DNA of 64,000 nt from an uncultured bacterium (GTDB lineage: Bacteria; Verrucomicrobiota; Lentisphaeria; Victivallales; UBA1829). The translations under genes and the position numbers were made by a program. Under the pieces are notes generated by a model, which did not search any database, had not been told where the DNA came from, and worked only from the letters and a program-made list of their open reading frames with translations. The stretch covers positions 1 through 64,000 of the forward strand of contig URNX01000013.1 in assembly GCA_900549415.1 (NCBI GenBank), read 5' to 3'. Of the stretch, positions 53,197 through 62,898 are shown piece by piece (within the stretch, counting starts at the first letter, position 1; every line of letters begins with the position of its first letter).

Positions 53197-55175
53197 CCTT
53201 TCTGCTCCATGTCTCTGGACGGATTGCCGATGATGACGGCGTAGAGCGGGCGGGTGTTGCTTTTGTTGATATTGATTACATGACGCAGCATCATGCGCGG
53301 CGTGCGTTCTGCTCCGACGAGGATGATGGAGGCGTCGCAGAATGCGAACATCTGCCGGAAGAAGAGCCCCTGTTTCTGAACGGGCAGTTCCCGGGTGATG
53401 AAGATGAGATCGAAGTTTTTCCCGAGCTCTTTCAAGTCCTCTTTGAGCAGGCTCAGTTCGGCGTGGGTGAGCATGTACGGGTTTTCAACGGGGAGAAAGC
53501 CTTCGCCGCCGGAGCAGAAGATGGAATGGAGAAGTGTCATGCTGCCGTTTTCCTCGAAACTTGCGGAATCGACGATGCGGAGAATCATGACGCGTTTTCC
53601 GTTGGATGCGCTCTGCCAGAGGAGTGTTTCGGCGAGTTCCGGGGGAGTTTCGGAGCCCGGAAGATGACCGATGAAAACAAGTTTGGCTTTCGGGTTGGCG
53701 TCAAAAAATGTGTAGTAGATTTCGCCGAGCATATTGCGTCCGTGGGAAGCGGGGCCGTACCCGTTTCCTCCGCGCGGGAGTATGCCGAGCGGGACGATCC
53801 CGAAGTAGCAGTCGAGCTCTTTGAAGCTTTCGACTTTTCCTGTTGTAAATTTGAAGACCAGCAGGGCAACGGCCGCGAATCCGGTCAGGAAGAGCGAGAG
53901 AAAAAGAACGATTGCGATTTTCTTCTTGTCGAGCGCTTTTGCTTCCAGTGCGCGGTCTGCAAATTCGAGCGGCTGCAGTTCTTTTTCCGCGGAGACTTTG
54001 AGGTAGTTGAGGTCGGTGACCATGTGTTCCACGGTTTCAAGATTTTTCCGGTTGGTCTCCTGATGAAGTTTCAGCTGATTCAGCTGAGGAAGAATTTCAA
54101 TGAGCTTCTTCATGGCGGCTTCGTTCTTGGCGAGTTCCTGACGCAGAACCGAAAGGTTTGCTGTGAGGTTGTCGTTTTCGGCGGACGCCTCTTCAAATTC
54201 CTTCCGGAGTTTTTCCGCGGCGCGGAGGCTTTCTTCGGAGACGGATTTTATGCCTTCGCGGCGGAGAAAATCATCGTAGGCTTTGCGCATGGCTTCGCGG
54301 CGGGCTTTCAGCGCGAGCAGTTTCGGGTTGCTGTCGGTGTAGAGCTGGCTCTGAACAAGCACTTCATCGTCGGTTTCTTTCAGGTCCTTGAGCTGTTCTT
54401 TGATTTTTGGTGCGTTGCGGAGCGCGTTCGGATCAAGATGGCTGATGAGCAGGGAGAGCTTCTGCTTGCGCATCGCCATGTTCGCCTGGCGGATGACGAG
54501 TTCGGACAGAGTCTGTTTCTGTTCGGAGATATGCTGACGGAGGCGTTCCAGTTCGGACGCGGGGTCGGTTAAGCCGACTTCCCGTGCGAGACGGACGGCC
54601 TGTTCCGCGTTTTCGCGGATGCTCTGTTCCAGACGTTTTTTCTGCTGCTGGATGGCGTCCATCCAGTTTGCGAGATCTGCGAGACGGAACGCGCGGTACT
54701 GCTCCATGCAGACGCGGGCAAAGGTGTTTGCTTTGAGAATGGCGTCCTTTTCCGTGTTGGCGCTTGCAAGAATCTGAAAGAGACGGTTCTGGTTGCGCTT
54801 CTGATGAATCTCAATATTGTCGTTGGTGAGGCGTCCGGCGGCTCCGGTACGGGCGAGTTCCTCTGTGGTGCTGGAAAAGGTCGTGTTGCGTCCGAAAAGC
54901 TGAAGCATTGCATGGTCGTCGATCGGCTTGTAATAGGAGGATTCCTTCGGCTGGTAGAGCAGTTCCAGCTCCGCTGTGAAACGGGTCGCGGAGCGCTTGT
55001 TGCGGACAACAAGAAGCGCGGAGAGCAGAAGCAGAATAAGAAGGAAGAGAAGCCCGAACAGGAACAGGTGGCGGAGCAGGAGCTGCTGCACGAGCTTGCG
55101 GAGCTTCTCCATGCGCAGAAGCTGTTCGCGTTCGTTTTCTTCTTCAAAATTGATTTGCGGGTTGTTCTGGTTCAT
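53193..55175 (-). CDS. Wzc-like chain-length/co-polymerase protein with a degenerate kinase domain
   Basis: 660 residues. A membrane helix (about 37-57), a Wzz-like periplasmic region with long coiled coils (about 165-405) and a second helix (about 418-442) are followed by a cytoplasmic domain of 200 residues resembling a BY-kinase/ParA fold. The Walker A position reads FIGHLPGSETPPELAETL (501-518), with no G-K-S/T. The Walker A' and B positions (RVMILRIVDSAS, FDLIFITREL) lack the usual Asp residues, and there is no C-terminal Tyr cluster. It is thus probably a structural co-polymerase without kinase activity. ATG 55175 is favoured, with 55181 or 55208 possible. Confidence 0.85.
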   Translation of the reverse strand: MNQNNPQINFEEENEREQLLRMEKLRKLVQQLLLRHLFLFGLLFLLILLLLSALLVVRNKRSATRFTAELELLYQPKESSYYKPIDDHAMLQLFGRNTTFSSTTEELARTGAAGRLTNDNIEIHQKRNQNRLFQILASANTEKDAILKANTFARVCMEQYRAFRLADLANWMDAIQQQKKRLEQSIRENAEQAVRLAREVGLTDPASELERLRQHISEQKQTLSELVIRQANMAMRKQKLSLLISHLDPNALRNAPKIKEQLKDLKETDDEVLVQSQLYTDSNPKLLALKARREAMRKAYDDFLRREGIKSVSEESLRAAEKLRKEFEEASAENDNLTANLSVLRQELAKNEAAMKKLIEILPQLNQLKLHQETNRKNLETVEHMVTDLNYLKVSAEKELQPLEFADRALEAKALDKKKIAIVLFLSLFLTGFAAVALLVFKFTTGKVESFKELDCYFGIVPLGILPRGGNGYGPASHGRNMLGEIYYTFFDANPKAKLVFIGHLPGSETPPELAETLLWQSASNGKRVMILRIVDSASFEENGSMTLLHSIFCSGGEGFLPVENPYMLTHAELSLLKEDLKELGKNFDLIFITRELPVQKQGLFFRQMFAFCDASIILVGAERTPRMMLRHVININKSNTRPLYAVIIGNPSRDMEQKG

Positions 55176-55185
55176 ATACATTCTT

Positions 55186-56247
55186 TCAGTTGAAGTTCTG
55201 CCATGCATGGTAAAGCCGTTTGGGGCATGGCGGATAGAGCGGAGCGGAATTCAGAGCATCATGAAGTTCCGCGATTACGCAGACCAGCGGATCATCGCGG
55301 AACATCGGTGCGGGTTCAAGCGTGCGGGTGCGCAGAATCCAGCGCAGAAGCTGTTTCCAGCCGCAGGCGTCTTCTCTTTGAGCGAGCGTATGCAGAGCGC
55401 GGCGCAGTTCTCCGGGAGAGTGCGCGCCGGTGAGACGGAGCAGTGTGCTGTTCCAGAGTTCGCGCAATTCACACCAGTGAGCAGCGGGATCGGCTGGCAT
55501 CCGGTCATGCGGAGCTGTTTTGAATGCAACCGCCTGAGCGTAGAGTTCGGCGGTTCGCCGAGGGAAAACACCGGTGCGGGCAAGTTCAAGCAGACGCTCT
55601 CTGCGTTCTTCCACATGCCAGAGATACCCTTTGTCCGCGATGAGGAATGCATCGCCGCAGCCGAGGATGCATTTGTTCCAGTTGCGGAGGATGAAGCCCG
55701 TATCGCCGGAGTGCGAGGCGAGCTTTTCTCCGGCGAAGAGCAGCCCCATTCCGCGGTTGAGCATCAGACGAACCGCTTCCATGAGCGGGAGCTGTTCCGG
55801 AGCAAGCACGGGAACTGCGCCGGCCAGCGCATCATCGGAGCCGCAAATGGTGACGAACCCGTGGCGGAGCTCCTGAAACATCAGGGTTCGGGCGGAACGT
55901 TTGAGTTCGGAACTGTTTTTGACCGGACCGAAATCAACATCGATCCCGAGTTCCGCGTGCCATTTCCGGGAAACCTCGCGGAGGGCGGAATCGATATGCG
56001 CTTTGTCTGTCTTGCCAAGTCCGGTTCCGACAGGAAAGAAATCAAGGTCGTTGTAGAGACGGACGGTTCCGTTTTTGCAGAAGACCCCGCCTTCTCCGCG
56101 GCCGTACCCTCCGCCGAGATAGACCCCTGCAAGCCCGCGCAGGTTGAGCGCGGCAATGTCGCTGCGGATGCCCTCAAGAGCTTTGCGCAGGAGCGCTTCC
56201 GCCTCCGGGTTCGCTGAAGCGGTGAATTGGAGATTGTTCCGGTCCAT
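55186..56247 (-). CDS. Pol-beta-type nucleotidyltransferase-like protein, unknown role
   Basis: 353 residues, soluble. GVYLGGGYGRGEGG (41-54) followed by LYNDLDFF (64-71, Asp67/Asp69) and IDVDFGPV (102-109) has the G-rich plus D-x-D plus third acidic pattern of the nucleotidyltransferase fold. The rest is helical with several Trp and Arg residues and is not recognised. Its start overlaps the previous stop (TAATG) and it precedes the Wzc-like gene. It may nucleotidylate a protein or sugar of the pathway; this is inference from fold and place. Confidence 0.6.
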   Translation of the reverse strand: MDRNNLQFTASANPEAEALLRKALEGIRSDIAALNLRGLAGVYLGGGYGRGEGGVFCKNGTVRLYNDLDFFPVGTGLGKTDKAHIDSALREVSRKWHAELGIDVDFGPVKNSSELKRSARTLMFQELRHGFVTICGSDDALAGAVPVLAPEQLPLMEAVRLMLNRGMGLLFAGEKLASHSGDTGFILRNWNKCILGCGDAFLIADKGYLWHVEERRERLLELARTGVFPRRTAELYAQAVAFKTAPHDRMPADPAAHWCELRELWNSTLLRLTGAHSPGELRRALHTLAQREDACGWKQLLRWILRTRTLEPAPMFRDDPLVCVIAELHDALNSAPLYPPCPKRLYHAWQNFN

Positions 56248-57464
56248 TATGAGAGCCCCCGCAGGAGAAAACCGGCGAACGTGATGCGGAGAACCGCAGG
56301 TATTGTCGCGTGGTGGCTGAAATAAAGGTCATCAATGATCTGCTGTTCCGGAGATGCTGCAACGGACCAGGCGTCGGAAGCGCAGAAGACATAGTGTCGG
56401 TCGCGGGCGGAGCGGCGCACGAGAAGCCCGCGGTGGAGCAGAGCGTCCCAGATCTTCGGGTAACGGTCCATTGAAAACTTGCGTCCCCAGACGGATTCCC
56501 GGAAGTGTTTTCCGAAGAGTGCGAGAACAAGATATGGAACCAGCAGCAGAAGCGCGAGGAGGAGCAGAAGAATCCGTTCGGTCAGCGCGGTGAAATCGAG
56601 CCCGTGTAGCGTTTTCATTTTTGAGGAGACGCCGATCTCTTCCTGATCGACATAGATATCGTTTTCCACATCGATGATGCGTCCGCCGGAGACGATTTTA
56701 TCCTTGAATTCCATTTCGTATCCGACGTATGTATCGTCAAGAACAATGGTGTGTTCGAGAACGGTTCCGCGGTCGATGAGGGAATCTTCTCCGATGATAA
56801 CGCCGTTGCGGAGGGTGCAGTCGCGCTCAAGACGGATATTGTCGCTGAGCATGACGGGCGGTTCAATGGAACAGTTCTGTTTGATGGAGACGTTCATTCC
56901 TGTGTAGACGCCGTTTTCCGCCGAGTACCCGGGGAGAGTGTAGGGGGCGGGAGAGGCAAGCAGGGAAAAGTTGAGGTCGAAATACTCTTTGAGTGAAGAG
57001 ATGCGGCGCAGAGGACCTGTGTAGCGCTTGAGGGAACCGCGGGAGTAGAGAAAGAGTCCGTCCGCAGAACTCTGTCCGGGGATGCAGTCTTCGAGATGAG
57101 CGAAGATTTCCGCGAGCGTTCCGGTCTGCGGGAGGATTGGACCGCGGAAGATCAGTGTTTCGCTTTCGCCGATAAATGCGGCGTTGCGTCCGGTGAGCGC
57201 CTGCACATCGGGGCAGAGGGAGGCTCCTTCGTAGCTGATCTGGAGAGGCCAGCGGTGTTCCTGCGATTCGAGACGGCGGCGGAACGCAAGATCCAGATTG
57301 TAATCGAGCACGAGCGCCCGTTCGGCTCCGAAGACAGTGCAGAGGTCGAGAAGATGTTCTGCAAGCGGTTTTCCCGCCAGGGGCATGGAACAGAGGCTCT
57401 TTTCAGGGAAGAACTCGTCGCACCACTCGAATCCGGCGGTGTAGGGAGCTATGATGGCGTTCAT
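56247..57464 (-). CDS. Membrane-anchored NDP-sugar pyrophosphorylase-like / left-handed beta-helix protein
   Basis: 405 residues. The N-terminal half resembles sugar-1-phosphate nucleotidyltransferases (SMPLAGKPLAEHLLDLC, 26-42), but the nucleotide-binding G-x-G-x-R loop is missing. Residues about 185-270 are hexapeptide-type repeats (NGVIIGEDSLIDRGTVLEHT) forming a left-handed beta-helix. A membrane helix follows (297-317), with a 90-residue tail. The combination is odd. It may scaffold the initiating sugar transferase encoded next to it or act as an acyl/nucleotidyl enzyme. It overlaps both neighbours by one base. Confidence 0.65.
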   Translation of the reverse strand: MNAIIAPYTAGFEWCDEFFPEKSLCSMPLAGKPLAEHLLDLCTVFGAERALVLDYNLDLAFRRRLESQEHRWPLQISYEGASLCPDVQALTGRNAAFIGESETLIFRGPILPQTGTLAEIFAHLEDCIPGQSSADGLFLYSRGSLKRYTGPLRRISSLKEYFDLNFSLLASPAPYTLPGYSAENGVYTGMNVSIKQNCSIEPPVMLSDNIRLERDCTLRNGVIIGEDSLIDRGTVLEHTIVLDDTYVGYEMEFKDKIVSGGRIIDVENDIYVDQEEIGVSSKMKTLHGLDFTALTERILLLLLALLLLVPYLVLALFGKHFRESVWGRKFSMDRYPKIWDALLHRGLLVRRSARDRHYVFCASDAWSVAASPEQQIIDDLYFSHHATIPAVLRITFAGFLLRGLS

Positions 57465-58192
57465 CAGTAGGCTCCTTTTCCGGTCAGAATGGCGGGAATG
57501 GTCAGAAAGAGAATTTTGAGGTCTTCGCGGAAACCGCGGGCGCGGATGTACTCTTTGTCGAGCTTGACCTGTTTGGAGAACGGAATATCGCTGCGTCCGG
57601 AGATCTGCCAGAGACAGGTGAGCCCCGGAATGACGTTGAGACGTTTGCGGTCTTCAAGCGAATAGTTCTGCACTTCCTGCGGGAGCGGGGGACGGGGACC
57701 GACAAGACTCATGTCGCCGGTCAGGACGTTGAAGAGCTGGGGGAGTTCATCCATGCTGGTCTTGCGCAGGAAATGCCCGATTCCGGTGATGCGCGGATCG
57801 TGCTTCATCTTGAAGAGCACGCCGTCCGCAGATTCATTCTGCGCGAGAAGTGCGGATTTTCTGCGTTCGGCGTCGATGTACATGCTGCGGAACTTATAGA
57901 ATTTGAAGTGTCTTCCGAAGCGTCCGACGCGGATTTGCGAGAAGATGACGGGGCCGGGCGATGTGAGCTTGATTGCGATTGCGAGAATCAGCATCAGCGG
58001 AGCAAGTGCGATCATGGCTGCGAGAGAGAGAAATATATCCAGAAGCCGTTTGATGAAATAGGACATGGCGACCGTGAAATTCCAGAACTGCATCCGGAGA
58101 ACAACGGACTCTCTTTCCCCGGAACGTTTTTCGAGTTCCCGGGAAAGAGCTGTGAGCTTGAGATCGAACTGTTCTCTGGTCTTGTCCTTCAT
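57464..58192 (-). CDS. Initiating sugar-phosphate transferase (WcaJ/WbaP/PglC catalytic type)
   Basis: 242 residues. A short N-terminal cytoplasmic part and one hydrophobic re-entrant helix (FIKRLLDIFLSLAAMIAL) are followed by the conserved catalytic region: SPGPVIFSQIRVGRFGRHF, KFRSMYIDAE, LRKTSMDELPQLFNVLTGDMSLVGPRP and PGLTCLWQISGRSD. It transfers a sugar-1-phosphate to undecaprenyl phosphate, starting the repeat unit. It lacks the large membrane domain of WbaP. ATG 58192 is chosen for its AGGATTTTTT site; the longer frame to 58264 overlaps the HPt gene. Confidence 0.93.
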   Translation of the reverse strand: MKDKTREQFDLKLTALSRELEKRSGERESVVLRMQFWNFTVAMSYFIKRLLDIFLSLAAMIALAPLMLILAIAIKLTSPGPVIFSQIRVGRFGRHFKFYKFRSMYIDAERRKSALLAQNESADGVLFKMKHDPRITGIGHFLRKTSMDELPQLFNVLTGDMSLVGPRPPLPQEVQNYSLEDRKRLNVIPGLTCLWQISGRSDIPFSKQVKLDKEYIRARGFREDLKILFLTIPAILTGKGAY

Positions 58193-58212
58193 AAAAAATC
58201 CTGAAACCGGCG

Positions 58213-58533
58213 TTACCTGCAGACGGAAAATTCTTTTTCGAGTTCCGCAAAGACCGGTCTGCATCCGGCGGAATCGTTCAGCTTTGCTTTCTGTTCAAGG
58301 TCCAGCGCAAGTTCCCTGAGCCGGTTTTCCCCGACGATTGCGGCGTCTCCCTTGAGTGTATGGGCGGCGTGGGTGAGAGCGGCGAAGTCTCCTGTATTCA
58401 GGGCGTCATGGGCAGCGGAGAGGTTTTTCTGAAAGCCGCGCAGAAATTCTCCATAAACCTCTGCGAGGAGCGCCGAGTCATCGCTTGCCAGCTGCTCAAT
58501 CAGATAATTTTTAACAGACTCTTTCATATTCAT
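58213..58533 (-). CDS. HPt phosphotransfer protein
   Basis: 106 residues, all helical. AAHTLKGDAAIVG (56-68) contains the phosphorylatable His58 with the following Lys-Gly of HPt domains. As a single-domain HPt it should relay phosphate between the receiver of the hybrid kinase at 33000 and the receiver of the REC-PP2C-HATPase protein encoded 15 bases upstream. This matches HptB in Pseudomonas. The GGAGG-like signal (GAGGTATAAGTCC) before its ATG is distinct. Confidence 0.9.
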   Translation of the reverse strand: MNMKESVKNYLIEQLASDDSALLAEVYGEFLRGFQKNLSAAHDALNTGDFAALTHAAHTLKGDAAIVGENRLRELALDLEQKAKLNDSAGCRPVFAELEKEFSVCR

Positions 58534-58548
58534 GGACTTATACCTCCT

Positions 58549-60462
<1,914 letters not shown>

Positions 60463-60499
60463 TCGTTGCAGACTCCGTTTTGTCGTTTTCCATGCCTGT

Positions 60500-60527
60500 A
60501 ATATAGCACATTTTTTCTTAATATCAA
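60500..60527 (-). promoter_or_regulatory. Promoter of the REC-PP2C-HATPase gene and probably the whole polysaccharide block
   Basis: TTGATA (60522-60527), 16 bases, TATATT (60500-60505) on the minus strand. Expected transcription start is about 60493. An ATG sits right there in another frame and would encode a 24-residue leaderless peptide ending at 60419, before the repeat. The 160 bases from here to mnmA are AT-rich; a TATAAT at 60563-60568 on the plus strand has no good -35. Confidence 0.65.
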
Positions 60528-60687
60528 GTATTTTAGGAAAATAAGTAGTACCTGTTATTGTTTATAATTCTTAATAATTGGGATTTCGGAAAAGAATTTT
60601 TTGCGGAAAGTGCGGAATCTGCGTTTGCAATAATCGGAAAGTGTGGCATTTTACCGTTGTAAAAAACATAACCTCAAGGTGCAAAGA

Positions 60688-61755
60688 ATGAAGATACTTG
60701 TTGGACTCAGCGGCGGAGTCGACTCCGCAGTCGCCGCACTTCTGCTGAAGCAGGCCGGACACGATGTCGCCGGGGCGACGATGGCGATCTGGAGCGGAAA
60801 GAATCCGTGGAAGGGCGGACACCGCAACGCGTGTTACGGTCCGGATGAGAAAGAGGATATCGAGAGTGCGCGTGCGGTCGCTGAGACGATCGGCATTCCG
60901 TACCATGTGTTCGACTGTTCCTCCGAATACGAAAAAATCGTCATTGAGAACTTCAAGGATGAGTACAGCGCGGGGCGCACGCCGAATCCGTGTATCCGCT
61001 GCAACAGCCTTGTGAAATTCGGCGTTCTTCCGTTCGTGGCGAAGCGTACCGGAATTGAATTTGAAAAATTCGCGACCGGACACTATGTGCGTCTGCGCGA
61101 ACAGGACGGACGCTTCCAGCTCCTGCGAGCAGTTGACCCGGCGAAGGATCAGTCGTACTTCCTGTACCGTCTGAAACAGAATCAGCTGGCAAACGTGCTT
61201 TTCCCGCTTGGCGAGCACTGCAAATCGGAAATCCGCCGGATTGCAACTGAGAACGGACTTCCGGTGAGCGACAAGCCGGACAGCCAGGATTTCTATTCGG
61301 GCGACTACCGTGAACTTCTCCAGCGCTCGGATGAGAAAGGCGACATCATTGACGAGAACGGCAAGGTTGTCGGTTCGCACAGCGGCTTCTGGAATTACAC
61401 GATCGGACAGCGCCGCGGTCTCGGCGTGGCGGCGAAGCATCCGCTCTACGTGGTGCGCGTCGACCCCGAAAAGAACATCGTCTACGTTGGCCCGGAAGAG
61501 ATGCTGAAGAAGACGAAAATCCGCGTCACCGACCTCAACTGGAGCGGCATTCCGTCGCTGGATGCGCCGCGCGACGTGCGGATCAAGGTTCGTTCGATGG
61601 GCGTCGGCACGGCAGGTTCGATCACACCGAATGCGGACGGTTCTGTTGCGGTGACGTTCTACGAGGAACAGAAATCACCCACGCCGGGGCAGTCGGCGGT
61701 GTTCTACGACGGCGATCTCATGCTCGGCGGCGGACTGATCGAGGATGTGGACTGA
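60688..61755 (+). CDS. mnmA: tRNA-specific 2-thiouridylase, variant cysteine pattern
   Basis: 355 residues. PP-loop SGGVDS (8-13), the tRNA-binding central part (RRGLGVAAKHPLY) and a C-terminal beta-barrel identify MnmA, which adds sulfur to U34 of Lys, Glu and Gln tRNAs. The second catalytic Cys of classical enzymes (SQ-x-x-CF) is absent: the region reads DSQDFYSGDY (199-207). Instead there is Cys49 in NACYGP and Cys102-x2-Cys105 in NPCIRCN, a three-cysteine set resembling [4Fe-4S]-dependent thiolases. ATG 60688 follows AAGGTGCAAAGA; the frame extends upstream to 60643. The stop overlaps the hydE start (TGATG). Confidence 0.9.
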   Translation: MKILVGLSGGVDSAVAALLLKQAGHDVAGATMAIWSGKNPWKGGHRNACYGPDEKEDIESARAVAETIGIPYHVFDCSSEYEKIVIENFKDEYSAGRTPNPCIRCNSLVKFGVLPFVAKRTGIEFEKFATGHYVRLREQDGRFQLLRAVDPAKDQSYFLYRLKQNQLANVLFPLGEHCKSEIRRIATENGLPVSDKPDSQDFYSGDYRELLQRSDEKGDIIDENGKVVGSHSGFWNYTIGQRRGLGVAAKHPLYVVRVDPEKNIVYVGPEEMLKKTKIRVTDLNWSGIPSLDAPRDVRIKVRSMGVGTAGSITPNADGSVAVTFYEEQKSPTPGQSAVFYDGDLMLGGGLIEDVD

Positions 61756-62822
61756 TGACGGATGCGGAGCTGAAACATTTTCTTGACTTGACGGATCCGG
61801 AGGAACAGGCCGCCTTGTTCCGTTCCGCCTACGAAGTGAAGTTGCGGTATATCGGCCCGCGGGTGAGTCTGCGCGGTCTTGTGGAGATCAGCAACATCTG
61901 CCGCAAGAACTGTTTCTACTGCGGAATCCGCGCGGGAAATGCAAATCTCAAGCGGTACCGGATTTCCAAAGAGGAGATTGTCAGTTCCGCGCTCTGGGCA
62001 TATGACCACCATTACGGTTCCGTGGTTCTGCAGTCCGGCGAAGTCGTTTCGGATGAATTCACGGAATTCGTCGAATCCTGCGTCCGCGGGATTATGGAGC
62101 GGACGGACGGACAAGTCGGGCTGACGCTCTGCTGCGGCGAGCAGGAGCCGGCGGTTTACGAGCGCTGGCGCAAGGCAGGCGCGCATCGCTACCTGCTGCG
62201 GATTGAGGCGTCGGATCCGGAACTTTATCACCAGCTTCATCCGAATGACCGGACGCATGATTTCGAGACGCGCAAGCAGTGTCTCCGCTCGCTGCGCGCA
62301 TTGGATTACCAGGTTGGTTCCGGAGTCATGATCGGGCTTCCGGGACAGACGACGGATCACCTGGTGCGGGATCTGCGCTTTTTCGAGGAATTCGATCTGG
62401 ACATGATCGGCATGGGTCCTTACATCCCGCATGCCGACACGCCGCTTGGAAAGGGAATCGCATTCACGTCGGAGTATATGCGCGGACATCTGGAAAAAGG
62501 TTTGCGCATGATCGCCTGCACGCGTCTGCTGTTGAAAGACGTGAATATCGCATCGACGACGGCACTTCAGGCTCTTTCGGACGACGGGCGCGAGCGCGGG
62601 CTGCTTGCCGGGGCGAACGTGATTATGCCGAACGTTACGGATACTTCATACCGCCGCGGCTACCAGCTCTATGCGAACAAGCCGAGTCTGGATGAGAATT
62701 CGCAGCAGTCGTGCGACGGGCTGGCCCGGCGGATCGCGTCGATCGGCGAGGAGATTCTGTGGGATCAGCACGGGGATTCGCACCATTATTTTGAACGGAC
62801 GGCACAAAAATCCGGTAAATAG
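61755..62822 (+). CDS. hydE: [FeFe]-hydrogenase H-cluster radical SAM maturase
   Basis: 355 residues. The radical SAM motif Cys-x3-Cys-x2-Cys lies in CRKNCFYCGIR (49-59), preceded by LRGLVEISN as in HydE/BioB-like enzymes. YRISKEEIV, VVLQSGE and MIGLPGQT match HydE. It helps build the dithiolate-bridged subcluster of [FeFe]-hydrogenase. PylB is the closest alternative, but no other pyrrolysine genes are seen. HydF, HydG and the hydrogenase itself are not in the window. Its start overlaps the mnmA stop, so the two Fe-S or sulfur-linked enzymes are co-translated. Confidence 0.88.
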   Translation: MTDAELKHFLDLTDPEEQAALFRSAYEVKLRYIGPRVSLRGLVEISNICRKNCFYCGIRAGNANLKRYRISKEEIVSSALWAYDHHYGSVVLQSGEVVSDEFTEFVESCVRGIMERTDGQVGLTLCCGEQEPAVYERWRKAGAHRYLLRIEASDPELYHQLHPNDRTHDFETRKQCLRSLRALDYQVGSGVMIGLPGQTTDHLVRDLRFFEEFDLDMIGMGPYIPHADTPLGKGIAFTSEYMRGHLEKGLRMIACTRLLLKDVNIASTTALQALSDDGRERGLLAGANVIMPNVTDTSYRRGYQLYANKPSLDENSQQSCDGLARRIASIGEEILWDQHGDSHHYFERTAQKSGK

Positions 62823-62832
62823 CACAAAACTC

Positions 62833-62846
62833 CGCTTGCACAAGCG
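62833..62846. repeat. Short inverted repeat overlapping the GH36 promoter (candidate operator)
   Basis: CGCTTG-CA-CAAGCG, six-base perfect arms around a two-base centre, overlaps the proposed -35 of the downstream GH36 gene. Its size and position suit a dimeric repressor of sugar metabolism. Confidence 0.4.
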
Positions 62847-62863
62847 TTTTCCGGCTGTAGTTT
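62836..62863 (+). promoter_or_regulatory. Possible promoter of the second GH36 gene
   Basis: TTGCAC (62836-62841), 16 bases, TAGTTT (62858-62863), 35 bases before the start codon. No terminator was found between hydE and this gene. Confidence 0.3.
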
Positions 62864-62898
62864 ACTGTAATGCTTGAAACAAAACAAGGATTCATATC

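Noticed and set aside
60571..61440. 289-codon minus-strand frame opposite mnmA
   Set aside because: Antisense to a conserved tRNA-modifying enzyme, with no motif.
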